NCBI RefSeq assembly: GCF_002934455.1
Contig: NZ_PTIR01000002.1
Span: 124,001 to 188,000 of the forward strand
From: Trinickia symbiotica
Lineage (GTDB): Bacteria; Pseudomonadota; Gammaproteobacteria; Burkholderiales; Burkholderiaceae
DNA length: 64,000 bases
Direction of reading: 5' to 3'
The notes beneath the pieces were generated by a model. That model was not told where the DNA came from. It saw only the letters and a list, made by a program, of their open reading frames with translations, and ran no database searches. The first letter of the stretch is position 1, and every line of letters starts with the position of its first letter. The translations under genes were made by a program, and so were the position numbers. Of this stretch, positions 27,924-36,866 are shown in pieces.

Positions 27924-30185
27924 ATGCGGTTCGTTCGGTTAATTGCCGCGGTCGCAGCTTACGCGGCGTTATCTTTTAGCACGCTGTCATCCGCGGCGCC
28001 CGACTCAGCACGTTCGTTCATCGATCTGGACGACACCACCGCCGTCGACTCGCCAGGTGTCGCGCACGCTTTCGAGCGCGGTGCCCAGCAACTCGGCACG
28101 CGCGGGCCATGCGGCGGCGCCGCCTACGTCTTCGACAGTTCACGTCCGGTCACGCTTGACGTCGGCTACTCGTCATATCGCATCTTTAACCCATCGACGA
28201 ACGCCTACGATCAGGTCAAGCTGCGGGCCTACAATGGTTGCCCGATGGGGCCCACAATCAGCGTCGAGCCGGGGAAGACGCTCAAGCTGCGGCTCAACAA
28301 CGCGTTGCCGCCCGAATCGGCCGACACGTGTCCGCCCGATGCCGCGCACGACACGCCGCATTGCTTCAACACGGTGAACGTTCACATGCACGGCATGCAC
28401 GTATCGCCATCGGGGAGCAGCGACAACGTATTCGTCAGTGTGCCACCGGGCGATTCGGCCAACTACATCTATCCGATCCCGCGCAATCATCCGGCCGGCA
28501 CGTTCTGGTACCACTCGCACCGGCATGGCTCGACGGCCATCGACGTCGCAAGCGGCATGGAAGGCGTGCTGATCGTCCGCGGTCACCGTACCGCCGCTCG
28601 GCGAGAGGCTAACGGCGGAATCGCCGATATCGATACGATCCTTCACGATGCCCGTTCTGGAAGGCCATTTCCCGAACACGTCTTTCTGTTCCAACAGATC
28701 GAATACGGCTGCTTTGCCGACGCGAACGCCGAGGCGCCGCTCGCCGATCCCGTCACCTACGAATGGGTCTGCCCGCGCGGCAGCGTCGGTGAGTTGCGAA
28801 ACTACACGCACCAGTTGACCAATCTCGCCGATCCGCGCCCGGGTCACACGGGACAATTCAATTCCACATGGGCTATTTCCGGACGCTACACACAGATCAA
28901 CGGCGTAGTGCAGCCGTACTTTCCCTCCGTACGCGGCTTTTTGCCGGCGGGTGAGATCCAGCGTTGGCGCCTCGTGCATGGGGGCAATCGCGACACGATC
29001 AACTTGAAAGTCGTGCGGGCGAATTTCGCGGCGCTCGGCCGCGCAGACAGCATCGCCCTGAGCGCGCAAGACGTCGACGCGGCAACGGATGCCGCCAGCG
29101 CGCTTTTGGCCAGCCGGCGCAGCCGAGCGGAAAGAGTGACCACGCTCGATCAACTCTGCAGTGGCGAAGTGGTAAAGCAAGTCGAAATCGCCGATGACGG
29201 CTTGACGCGCAACGCCATGGTCGAGAAAGACGTCGAGACGCTGAACCCCGGCTATCGCAGGGACGTGCTCATGGCATTTCCTGCGCCCGGCCTCTACTGC
29301 ATGCTCGACGAAGCGGCCGACGCGGCTACGACAATCGACTTCCGGCCTGGCGCGGGGAACGTGAAAGACCGGCGCTTGCTCGCCCTCGTGCGCGTCGGCC
29401 CCGGCACGAACGTCCCGGCGTACGCGCCCGACGGCCTCGGGCATTCGAAGTACTGGCAATATGTCCGAAACCGCCTCGTCGACGCCAATCGCGATCTGCC
29501 CCCCGACGTTCTTGCGGACCTGCGCTCGCTCGACACGCACGTCTTCGCACCGGAAAAACCGCTTATCGGGCCGGTCAACAAGCAGGTATCGATACTGCTC
29601 GACGTCGGCTTCTCGAACGGCGCGTTGCGCTTCATGATGAACGGGCAGACCTATGACCCCGCACGCATCGACTACACAGCGACGCTCGGCACGACGGACG
29701 AATGGCGTCTGAAGGCCGGCGCGGGCGGCCACGTGTTTCACATCCACGTCAATCCGTTTGAGGTCGTCGACATCGTCAATCCGCGTGGCGTCACGATCTT
29801 CGACGCGAGCGGCAATTGCACGGCCGAGGAACTTGCCACCGGTGATCAGCAATATTGCGCGCTGCGCAATGTCTTCGTGGACACGATCTTTGTGAAGGCT
29901 GGCTATACGGTCGTCATGCGCACGCACTACAAGGACTTCACTGGCGAATTCGTCATGCACTGCCATATCCTCGATCACGAGGACGCGGGGATGATGCAGA
30001 ACGTCGAAATCGTCACGCCGACAACGGCCTTCATCTCGGGCGTCTCCCAGATGTTCTCCACCGCAAAAGCGGGTATCGATGCGTTCATGGACGGCCTGCG
30101 TTATGGCACGCGGCGCTCGAGCCAACTCGCGCTTGCCGCACCGATATGTCGGGCCGGAAACGTCCAGGCCGTTGCAGTGAAGTGA
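27924..30185 (+). CDS. Multicopper oxidase (secreted)
   Basis: 753 residues with an N-terminal signal peptide (cleavage near TLSSAAP). All four copper motifs are intact: HMHGMH, WYHSHRHG, HIHVNPF and HCHILDHEDAGMM, the last supplying the type-1 copper Cys, His and axial Met. Such enzymes oxidise phenolics or metal ions at the expense of O2 in the periplasm. Substrate is unknown; it sits alone between the quinate cluster and a small regulator-like gene. The cysteine-containing inserts make it longer than a typical laccase. Confidence 0.92.
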   Translation: MRFVRLIAAVAAYAALSFSTLSSAAPDSARSFIDLDDTTAVDSPGVAHAFERGAQQLGTRGPCGGAAYVFDSSRPVTLDVGYSSYRIFNPSTNAYDQVKLRAYNGCPMGPTISVEPGKTLKLRLNNALPPESADTCPPDAAHDTPHCFNTVNVHMHGMHVSPSGSSDNVFVSVPPGDSANYIYPIPRNHPAGTFWYHSHRHGSTAIDVASGMEGVLIVRGHRTAARREANGGIADIDTILHDARSGRPFPEHVFLFQQIEYGCFADANAEAPLADPVTYEWVCPRGSVGELRNYTHQLTNLADPRPGHTGQFNSTWAISGRYTQINGVVQPYFPSVRGFLPAGEIQRWRLVHGGNRDTINLKVVRANFAALGRADSIALSAQDVDAATDAASALLASRRSRAERVTTLDQLCSGEVVKQVEIADDGLTRNAMVEKDVETLNPGYRRDVLMAFPAPGLYCMLDEAADAATTIDFRPGAGNVKDRRLLALVRVGPGTNVPAYAPDGLGHSKYWQYVRNRLVDANRDLPPDVLADLRSLDTHVFAPEKPLIGPVNKQVSILLDVGFSNGALRFMMNGQTYDPARIDYTATLGTTDEWRLKAGAGGHVFHIHVNPFEVVDIVNPRGVTIFDASGNCTAEELATGDQQYCALRNVFVDTIFVKAGYTVVMRTHYKDFTGEFVMHCHILDHEDAGMMQNVEIVTPTTAFISGVSQMFSTAKAGIDAFMDGLRYGTRRSSQLALAAPICRAGNVQAVAVK

Positions 30186-30473
30186 CGGCGTCGCGAGTAC
30201 ATGCGAAAGGCCCCGAGATAGCTCCCAGCTCTGCGACATGGAACTGCCGCAATACAGTTGCTACTGTCCAGCGACCCAAAAAAGATGCAACAGCGTGTTA
30301 CGCCAAGGCAAGCGAAGACCGATGAAAACCCTTGTAATTCATGTGGTTAAGCGGAAAGACGTACACGATGGACCCTGCTTATACGCCGAACGTTTTAAGA
30401 ATCGCTTAAGTCAGCTTGCGCACCATCGTCGGACGAATTCCGAGACTCATTCCGAGGATGGAGAGCCGCCCTC

Positions 30474-30734
30474 ATGCCGAACACGAACGAACAAGCCATG
30501 TCGACGACCGTCTCTGTGAAGCCGCGCACCATCTTGCGCCGCATCCTGAGCCATCACGAGATCGCGACGCTCTTGCTGTTGCTGCACTCGCCGATCGATG
30601 TGTCGGCGAAACCTGAAATTCCGATGCTGCAGGAAGCCGGATTGATCGAGCAGGTCGGCACGGCCGACGGCGCGGCCCGCTTCCAACTGACTCCCGACGG
30701 CACCGCCGTCCTGCGCGGACTCGGCGTGAGCTGA
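30474..30734 (+). CDS. Small winged-helix-like protein (86 aa)
   Basis: An 86-residue protein with a predicted helix-rich core (RRILSHHEIATLLLLLHSP) and a C-terminal wing-like segment (LQEAGLIEQVGTADG then RFQLTPDGTAVLRGLG), as in small single-domain regulators. The ribosome-binding site at ATG 30474 is modest; ATG 30498 is an alternative start. It lies 94 bases before the acyl-CoA synthetase gene. Function unknown. Confidence 0.6.
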   Translation: MPNTNEQAMSTTVSVKPRTILRRILSHHEIATLLLLLHSPIDVSAKPEIPMLQEAGLIEQVGTADGAARFQLTPDGTAVLRGLGVS

Positions 30735-30827
30735 TCCGACGCCCCCCTCGTCTTTCTCGTCGACAGCTATAACTAAGAAGCGCAGCCACGCGCGACTGAC
30801 GAAGACAGAGACAAATAGGAGACGAGG

Positions 30828-32558
30828 ATGACAGGCTCGGCACGCTTTCTGGCCGCACGCGACCTTTTGCTGCGGTACCGCATGGACTACGAGCGCGCCT
30901 ATCGGGAGTTCGCATGGCCGGAACTCGACGCGTTCAATTGGGCGCTCGACTACTTCGACGTCATGGCGCGCGGCAACGACGCGCCCGCGCTATGGATCGT
31001 TGCCGGCAGCGGCCAGCATCAGAAGTTTTCGTTCGCTCAGATGTCCGAGCGTTCGTCGCGAATCGCCAACTACCTGCGCGGCCTCGGCGTGCGTCGCGGC
31101 GACCGCGTCTTCCTGATGCTGCCCAACCGCGTCGAACTATGGGACACCATGCTCGCCGCGATGAAGCTCGGCGCCGTCCTGTTGCCGGCGGCGATGCAGT
31201 TGACGGCTGGCGACGTCCGCGAACGCGTGCGGACGGCCGAGCCGCGATTCGCGATCGCCGATGCCGCCGAGCAGGCCAAGTTCGATGGACTCGACGCCGC
31301 ACTCGTGAAGATCGCGGTCGGCTCCGGCGACTCCATTGCCGCAGGCTGCCCCAAAGGCTGGCTCGACTTCAACGACGGCTACGATGCGCCGGCCGAATTC
31401 GAGCCGGACGGCACGACCAACGCAAAAGATCCGTTGTTGCTCTACTTCACGTCCGGGACGACGTCGAATCCGAAACTCGTTGCGCACACGCATCAAAGCT
31501 ATCCGGTCGGACACCTGTCGACGATGTACTGGCTCGGCCTGCAGCCCGGCGACATCCATTGGAACATCAGTTCGTCGGGCTGGGCGAAGCACGCATGGAG
31601 CTGCTTTTTTGCGCCGTGGAACGCCGGGGCCTGCATCTTCGTGCTCAACTTCGCGCGATTCGACGCTCGGCAGGCACTCGAGGCCGTCGTAAGCCACCGC
31701 GTCACGACGATGTGCGCGCCGCCCACCGTCTGGCGCATGCTGGTACAGGAACCGCTTGCGAGCTACGACGTCGAATTGCGCGAAATCGCCAGCGCGGGCG
31801 AGCCGCTCAATCCCGAGATCATCGAGCGCGTCAAGAACGCTTGGCAAGTCGCGATCCGCGACGGCTATGGCCAGACAGAGACGACCTGCGTGATCGGCAA
31901 CCCGCCCGGCCAGTCGATCGTGCCCGGCTCGATGGGAAGACCGATGCCCGGCTATCGCGTCACGCTCATCGACCCCGACGGCAAGCCCGCGGACGAAGGA
32001 GAGATCGCGCTGATGCTCGACGCGTCCGGCGGGCGCGATTCAGGCGCGCCGCTCGGCCTGATGGCAGGCTATGCAAACAACGCGGAGGCCACGCGTCACG
32101 TCATGCGCGACGCGCTCTACCGAACCTCCGATATCGGCATGCGGCGCGACGATGGCTATTACGTCTATGTCGGCCGGGCCGACGATGTGTTCAAGTCGTC
32201 CGACTACCGGTTGAGCCCATTCGAGCTCGAAAGCGTCCTCATCGAACACGAGGCAATCGCCGAAGCGGCCGTCGTGCCGAGCCCCGATCCACTGAGACTA
32301 TCGGTGCCAAAAGCCTACGTTATGCTGCGGCACGGCTTCACTTACGGCCCGGAGCTCGTGGAAAGCGTCTTTCGTTTCTCGCGCGAGCGGCTCGCACCGT
32401 ACAAGCGAATCCGCCGCATCGAGCTTTACGAATTGCCGAAGACGATTTCCGGCAAAATTCGCCGCGTCGAGCTGCGTCGTCGAGAGGCCGAGCGCGGCGA
32501 TGCACCGGTGCGTCTGCCCGGCGAGTACTGGGACGAAGACTTTCCGGAACGTCGCTGA
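30828..32558 (+). CDS. Acyl-CoA synthetase / AMP-forming ligase
   Basis: 576 residues of the ANL superfamily. The ATP-binding loop is YFTSGTTSNPK, followed by DGYGQTETT, DIGMRRDDGYYVYVGRADD and the C-terminal catalytic Lys in KTISGKIRR. It activates a carboxylic acid as acyl-AMP and then acyl-CoA; the architecture is that of medium-chain or aromatic acyl-CoA ligases. A strong AGGAGACGAGG precedes ATG 30828. It converges on luxR; whether it belongs with quorum-sensing output is unknown. Confidence 0.88.
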   Translation: MTGSARFLAARDLLLRYRMDYERAYREFAWPELDAFNWALDYFDVMARGNDAPALWIVAGSGQHQKFSFAQMSERSSRIANYLRGLGVRRGDRVFLMLPNRVELWDTMLAAMKLGAVLLPAAMQLTAGDVRERVRTAEPRFAIADAAEQAKFDGLDAALVKIAVGSGDSIAAGCPKGWLDFNDGYDAPAEFEPDGTTNAKDPLLLYFTSGTTSNPKLVAHTHQSYPVGHLSTMYWLGLQPGDIHWNISSSGWAKHAWSCFFAPWNAGACIFVLNFARFDARQALEAVVSHRVTTMCAPPTVWRMLVQEPLASYDVELREIASAGEPLNPEIIERVKNAWQVAIRDGYGQTETTCVIGNPPGQSIVPGSMGRPMPGYRVTLIDPDGKPADEGEIALMLDASGGRDSGAPLGLMAGYANNAEATRHVMRDALYRTSDIGMRRDDGYYVYVGRADDVFKSSDYRLSPFELESVLIEHEAIAEAAVVPSPDPLRLSVPKAYVMLRHGFTYGPELVESVFRFSRERLAPYKRIRRIELYELPKTISGKIRRVELRRREAERGDAPVRLPGEYWDEDFPERR

Positions 32559-32574
32559 GTGACCCGAACTTTCG

Positions 32575-33294
32575 TCAGGCGGACGCGATCAGCCCCATCG
32601 CGATCGCCTTGACGACGGCTTGCACCTTGTTGGTCGCATTGAGCTTCAGCAGTACGTTGTTGACGTGAAAGTTCACCGTGCGCTCGGAGATGCTGAGGAT
32701 TTTCCCGATTTCGCACGCCGTTTTGCCTTCGCCCGTCCAACGCAGCACTTCCGATTCGCGAGGGGTGAGCTCGACGAGCGCCTCGGGCGCGAGCTTCGGC
32801 ACGAGAAACTCGCTCATCAGCGCATGCGAAAGATTGGCGAGCCAGTTCGCTCTCAACGTCAGCAGGTCTATCTCAGGACCCCTGAGCGGTTCGGCGGAGC
32901 GCGCCATCGTCAGCAGCCCGTAGACGCCGTGCGCGGCCCAGCTCGAATGTGCGACCCCGACACGCAAACCGAAGTCGCGCGCGTCCGTCCATAGTCGCGG
33001 TGCGTTCGAGGTGGCCTCTGGCCATAGGATGAGTCCTGCGCTGTTCATCCCTTCGCGCACGGTCGGGTCCACCTCGATGAAATGACTATCCTGATAGTGC
33101 TTCATCCACCCGGCCGGGTAGGTATCGAATATCGCCACGGCAGGGTTCGACACGGGCAGCGGGACCCGGATTCCGTAGCAGCAGTACTCGAAGCCCAGTT
33201 TCCTGGCGACGCCCGCGATTCTCTCGAAGAGTTGGCGCTCGTCTTTCGCTTCGCGCAACTGCTCATAGCTCTCATTCCAGCCTGACGGCTCCAT
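32575..33294 (-). CDS. LuxR-family quorum-sensing receptor/regulator
   Basis: About 239 residues: N-terminal acyl-homoserine-lactone-binding domain with the conserved Trp, Tyr, Asp and Pro (PAGWMKHYQDSHFIEVDP) and a LILWPEA segment, then a LuxR helix-turn-helix (LTPRESEVLRWTGEGKTACE, SERTVNFHVNNVLLKL). The start is ATG 33294 or 33297, with GGGGAA just upstream. It is divergent from rsaM and next to luxI, the usual Burkholderia arrangement. Confidence 0.93.
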   Translation of the reverse strand: MEPSGWNESYEQLREAKDERQLFERIAGVARKLGFEYCCYGIRVPLPVSNPAVAIFDTYPAGWMKHYQDSHFIEVDPTVREGMNSAGLILWPEATSNAPRLWTDARDFGLRVGVAHSSWAAHGVYGLLTMARSAEPLRGPEIDLLTLRANWLANLSHALMSEFLVPKLAPEALVELTPRESEVLRWTGEGKTACEIGKILSISERTVNFHVNNVLLKLNATNKVQAVVKAIAMGLIASA

Positions 33295-33336
33295 CATTTC
33301 CCCGCACAACACACAACACGTACTTACAACACAAAG

Positions 33337-33352
33337 CTGTCATAGTTAGCAG
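33337..33352. promoter_or_regulatory. Imperfect lux-box-like element
   Basis: CTGTCATAGTTAGCAG matches the CTG...CAG edges and 16-base length of a lux box but is only partly palindromic. It lies between luxR and rsaM and could be a weaker LuxR site controlling either gene. Confidence 0.4.
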
Positions 33353-33387
33353 GTCTCACGGCGACGTTCAACTGCTACAGTCGCAGC

Positions 33388-33831
33388 ATGAGACAAACTT
33401 CCGCCTGGCTAGACAGCCCGTCTCGCGACGGTTACGTCCGCCTCCCCGAAGGGGCGGTCGAATCCTTGCAGCTTCGCCACGTCAAGTCGGCTATCGACGA
33501 CGAATTGCTCGATGAGTTGCGGGCCGACGGCATCGATGCGGCCAGTGCCGGGTACACCGAATGGCATCGGCCACACCTTCCCGGAAGCGCCTACGTGACG
33601 GTAGGCTGGGACTGGTATCTCGATCGTCCATCTTGCGCCCTGCTGATCGCCTGGGGCGATGTGCGAAGCAACATTATGTGTATCGATCGAAACGGGGTCG
33701 ATGTCGGTATGACGTGCACGGCCCGTCTGCTCCTTCGTCGGCTCGCTCGGCTCAATTGGCCGAACTGCGTGGCGCGCACGGCGCGCATCCTGGCGTCCGA
33801 GTTCGACGTCGTGCATCGCACGCTGCAGTGA
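33388..33831 (+). CDS. rsaM: RsaM-family (DUF4902) quorum-sensing repressor
   Basis: 147 residues resembling RsaM of Pseudomonas fuscovaginae and Burkholderia cenocepacia, small proteins encoded between luxR and luxI that reduce acyl-homoserine-lactone production. Features are the N-terminal RDGYVRLP segment, ELRADGIDAASAGYTEW and VGWDWYLD. No known DNA-binding motif is present. It lies between divergent luxR and downstream luxI, as in those species. Confidence 0.85.
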   Translation: MRQTSAWLDSPSRDGYVRLPEGAVESLQLRHVKSAIDDELLDELRADGIDAASAGYTEWHRPHLPGSAYVTVGWDWYLDRPSCALLIAWGDVRSNIMCIDRNGVDVGMTCTARLLLRRLARLNWPNCVARTARILASEFDVVHRTLQ

Positions 33832-34008
33832 CGCGAGTGCGGCACCAATTTCGGTTCACCCCAATCCTCAGTCTTCTATCAACTGTTTCCTTACAGGACT
33901 CATTTATAAGCATATAGACGCCGCTTTTCAATCTCAATACGAAATGTTGTCACTAGCGTAGGAGCGATTGTCGGCTCCTGGCGCGGGGTGTTGTTCGCCC
34001 TCGATGCC

Positions 34009-34024
34009 CTGTCAACGTTGACAG
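34009..34024. promoter_or_regulatory. lux box (perfect palindrome)
   Basis: CTGTCAACGTTGACAG is a perfect 16-base palindrome about 64 bases upstream of the luxI start codon, with the CTGT...ACAG edges typical of LuxR-type binding sites. It should make luxI and the genes behind it autoinducible. Confidence 0.85.
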
Positions 34025-34087
34025 TTACCGGTCCTCGGGGTGCGCGCTGTAATGCGCTCATCCAAAGAAATGCCATACGAGGACCCC

Positions 34088-34690
34088 ATGCTGCTTACTT
34101 CCGTTCACGGCGAGGGCCGCCTGTCCGACGACGTCGATGCCGCTCTTGCGCAATATCGGCACCAAGTATTCGTCGAGCAGTTGGGCTGGGATCTTCCGCT
34201 CGCCGACAGCCGCTCCGAGCGCGATCAGTACGACCGGGCCGATACGGTTTATGTCGTGGCGCGCGACGAATCCGACACCATTTGCGGCTGTGCTCGACTC
34301 CTGCCCACTACCCGTCCCTATTTGTTGCGAGACGTTTTCCCTTTTCTGTTGGCCCCGGATATGCCGGCACCCGAAGCACCCGATGTTTGGGAATTGTCTC
34401 GTTTCGCCGCGAGTCCCGAGACAGCGCGCGACGAAAGCGCCTCTTGGGCGGTGCGGCCCATGCTCGCTTCGGTCGTCGAATGCGCCGCGCAACTCGGCGC
34501 CCGGCAACTGATCGGCGTGACGTTCGCGAGCATGGAACGCCTGTTTCGGCGGATCGGCGTCCATGCGCACCGAGCCGGCCCGGCGCAGCGGATCGACGGC
34601 CGTATGGTCGTCGCGTGCTGGATCGATATCGACGGCCAAACCTTGGACGCGTTGGGACTTCGCGCTGGACTTGCGAGCCGGAACGTCTGA
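34088..34690 (+). CDS. Acyl-homoserine-lactone synthase (LuxI family)
   Basis: 200 residues. The invariant residues of the family are present: Arg and Phe in YRHQVFVEQLGW, acidic residues in DQYDRADTVYVV, Arg in GCARLLPTTRPY, and Glu/Arg in WELSRFA. The start is ATG 34088, with GAGG five bases upstream; upstream in-frame ATGs lack one. It is preceded by a perfect lux box. The acyl chain cannot be predicted. Only 37 bases separate it from the P450-like gene. Confidence 0.95.
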   Translation: MLLTSVHGEGRLSDDVDAALAQYRHQVFVEQLGWDLPLADSRSERDQYDRADTVYVVARDESDTICGCARLLPTTRPYLLRDVFPFLLAPDMPAPEAPDVWELSRFAASPETARDESASWAVRPMLASVVECAAQLGARQLIGVTFASMERLFRRIGVHAHRAGPAQRIDGRMVVACWIDIDGQTLDALGLRAGLASRNV

Positions 34691-34727
34691 CAATTGGCAT
34701 GGAATCGTACCGTTCGTCGGACAATTC

Positions 34728-35732
34728 ATGACGCCCAATGTCCCGTGGCCGGCCAAGCCGCCCACTCTTCGTGCAACGATTGACGCATGCGGGCTCGGCC
34801 ATGAGTCGGCCCCCGAGGGGGACGTCTTGTCGTCGCTCGGCGCGTTAGCCGCGGCCTGGCAAATCGACCTGCCACCACGGCCGGCAGTCTCCGCTGCGCG
34901 CTTGATCGCCCCGCGACGGCATTCGGCGTATGCACTGTTCGACCGCTGGCTCATGAGATCGATGCCGCCCGACGCGACCGCGCGCCTCGGCGCCCTTGCG
35001 CAAGCCACCGTGGGCGCTCGCCTCGAGCTGATTGTCTTGCGGGGACGGTCGCAATTCGACATCGTGCAGGAGATTGCGGCGCCGCTGTGGCCCGAGATGT
35101 TGGCGGCGTGGGCCGGACTCGCCGATCAGCAGCGTCGCCGGCTCCATCACCTGCGCCGCACGCTCGAAGTCGTACGCGATCCCGGCCAATTGACGCCGCG
35201 GCGGCTGGCGGACCTGATATCGGCACTCGATGAACTTCGCAGAATCTTCGCTGACGTCTATCGTTATCCGCGTTATACGCGTGCCGTTCCGAACCTCTTC
35301 GCCGCGCTCGAAACGCGCTGGGAGCCCGAGCTGGGCACGATCGAAGACGAGATCGTGTTCGCGGCGATGCAGTTGCTCGTCATAGGGAGCGAGCCGAGCG
35401 CATCCCTGATTGGTCCGCTCGTCGACATGGCCATGCAGCGGCCGAAGCTACTTGCGCAGCTGCGCGCCAACCCGTCTCGCGTCGCGGCGTTCGTCGAAGA
35501 GAAACAAGCCAACTTCACGCAGCGCCGCAACGCCCCTCGCGAAACCGCGGATAGCGGGCTCGCGTTCGAGTTCGTCGGGCGCCAACTCGCAAAAGCGCAA
35601 GCGGTCGCCGTGCTGCGCGCGTTGCTTTGCATGCCGATCGAAATCGAAGCGAAGAAGAGAAGTGCCTCGTGGCATACACGTTCCGACGGCACGCGACAGC
35701 TCGACCATCTCGAGCTGCGGTTTATCGCATAG
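34728..35732 (+). CDS. Cytochrome-P450-like protein lacking the heme cysteine
   Basis: 334 residues. A P450-type I-helix region is recognisable (LLVIGSEPSASLIGPLVDMA, like the GxETT motif), followed by LLAQLRANPSRVAAFVEE. The heme-binding loop corresponds to AFEFVGRQLAKAQAVAVLRALL: the Gly and LA(K/R) remain, but the position of the axial Cys is Phe and the usual Glu is Gln. ExxR of the K-helix is also lost. It therefore should not bind heme in the normal way. It is also shorter than a P450. It lies directly after luxI, probably in the same quorum-controlled operon. A scaffold or activator role, as for P450-derived glycosyltransferase partners, is speculation. No strong ribosome-binding site at ATG 34728. 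Confidence 0.65.
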   Translation: MTPNVPWPAKPPTLRATIDACGLGHESAPEGDVLSSLGALAAAWQIDLPPRPAVSAARLIAPRRHSAYALFDRWLMRSMPPDATARLGALAQATVGARLELIVLRGRSQFDIVQEIAAPLWPEMLAAWAGLADQQRRRLHHLRRTLEVVRDPGQLTPRRLADLISALDELRRIFADVYRYPRYTRAVPNLFAALETRWEPELGTIEDEIVFAAMQLLVIGSEPSASLIGPLVDMAMQRPKLLAQLRANPSRVAAFVEEKQANFTQRRNAPRETADSGLAFEFVGRQLAKAQAVAVLRALLCMPIEIEAKKRSASWHTRSDGTRQLDHLELRFIA

Positions 35733-35803
35733 GGCAAAACCGATAGCTTCTGCGAATTAGAAGTAAACGGCGCGGTAATCCCGCGTCGAGAAGGAGAAAT
35801 ATC

Positions 35804-36628
35804 GTGCAGCCCCTTTGCACTCCTCTTGCGGTAGCCTCTGAATTCAGTTTTTCCGCTTGTATGCGCATCGCGGTCGAGTATGCGGATATTGCGCAACGAA
35901 TGACCGTCGTTCGGCTCGATCGCCACGGTCTCACCGCGAACATTGCCGACGATGCCGCTTTGCCGCAGCTCGGGCTGCCGCGAGCGGCCCGCGTGCTCTG
36001 CGCCGGTGAAACGTTGTGCGAGCTGCGGCTTGTTCCCCGCGCGCTCGTGCGTGCAGGCGGACGGTCGCTCGAATTGACGATGCAGCCATCGCGCATCGAC
36101 GATGATCTGTCGTTTTGGCAAGCCCTCTACGCACGCCGGCATCTTTATCCGGATGTGCCGGCGCGTGGGCACCAGGCCGACGATCGGCCGAACCGATCCG
36201 GCGAAGCATGGCGTTTGGCGCAGCGGGAAATCAGCTCAGCCGAGTCCGCCAGCGTGGGGACATGCAGCCACGCGGCGTTCAAGCTGCCGACCGCCAATGA
36301 AGCACTTTTCTTTTCCGAGTGGCTCGAATTTCACTTTGCCGAACTGGCCGCGCATGCACGAGCCATGGCGTCGTCGTCCAATTTGCTCGAACTCGACCGG
36401 CGACGGACGGATGCGACAGTCAATGTCGCGTTCACCTATCGATACAGCCGCAATGCCGTGGGCCGGGCGACCGATGAGCTTTGCGCACGAATCGCGCAAG
36501 AAGCGGAGCAGTGTTTCGGCGTTTGCTCCAGGTATGAGCTCCTCAACGAGCAGAAGGACGTGGCGCTGCCGGACGGGCGTCTACGCTCCGTGCCGAGCGC
36601 GTGGCAGCCGGGACGTCATTCGAACTGA
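35804..36628 (+). CDS. Unknown protein in the quorum-sensing operon (274 aa)
   Basis: I do not recognise this protein. GTG 35804 has a strong AAGGAG eight bases upstream. The N-terminal ~100 residues are beta-rich (RMTVVRLDRHGLTANIAD, ARVLCAGETLCELRLVPRAL) and vaguely resemble a PilZ-type barrel. The C-terminal part is helical, and VNVAFTYRYSRNAVGRATDE weakly recalls a helix of HMG-CoA reductases. No signal peptide. It follows the P450-like gene by 71 bases and is likely co-transcribed with luxI. Function unknown. Confidence 0.6.
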   Translation: MQPLCTPLAVASEFSFSACMRIAVEYADIAQRMTVVRLDRHGLTANIADDAALPQLGLPRAARVLCAGETLCELRLVPRALVRAGGRSLELTMQPSRIDDDLSFWQALYARRHLYPDVPARGHQADDRPNRSGEAWRLAQREISSAESASVGTCSHAAFKLPTANEALFFSEWLEFHFAELAAHARAMASSSNLLELDRRRTDATVNVAFTYRYSRNAVGRATDELCARIAQEAEQCFGVCSRYELLNEQKDVALPDGRLRSVPSAWQPGRHSN

Positions 36629-36631
36629 CGG

Positions 36632-36853
36632 TCATTGTTGCCCCGTCGCACCCGACGCTTCGTGCTTCATGCCCATTGCCCCGCCCTTCTTCTGAGGCGT
36701 GTGCTTCACGTTGCCCTTCTTCATCGGGTGTTTTGCCATGGTGCCACTCGCCATCTCCGAGTCGGACATCGTGCCGCTCGCCTCTTGGGCGAATGCATAC
36801 GAGATCCCGAGGGTGAGCACAATGCCGACCGCCGCGATTGCCTTCTTACTCAT
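36632..36853 (-). CDS. Small secreted Met/Lys-rich protein (MXKDX-repeat-like)
   Basis: 73 residues: a signal peptide (cleavage near SYAFA-QEA), then a low-complexity mature part rich in Met, Lys, Ser and His with loose repeats (SGTMSDSEMASGTMAKHPMK). It resembles the pentapeptide MXKDX-repeat secreted proteins of Burkholderiaceae in degenerate form. It follows the molybdopterin oxidoreductase by 13 bases in the same operon. Metal binding is conceivable from Met/His content but not shown. Confidence 0.7.
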   Translation of the reverse strand: MSKKAIAAVGIVLTLGISYAFAQEASGTMSDSEMASGTMAKHPMKKGNVKHTPQKKGGAMGMKHEASGATGQQ

Positions 36854-36866
36854 GAATTGCCTCCAA

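Noticed and set aside
28173-30239. 688-aa minus-strand frame opposite the multicopper oxidase
   Set aside because: The plus-strand frame has all four copper motifs and a signal peptide; the antisense frame has no recognisable domain.
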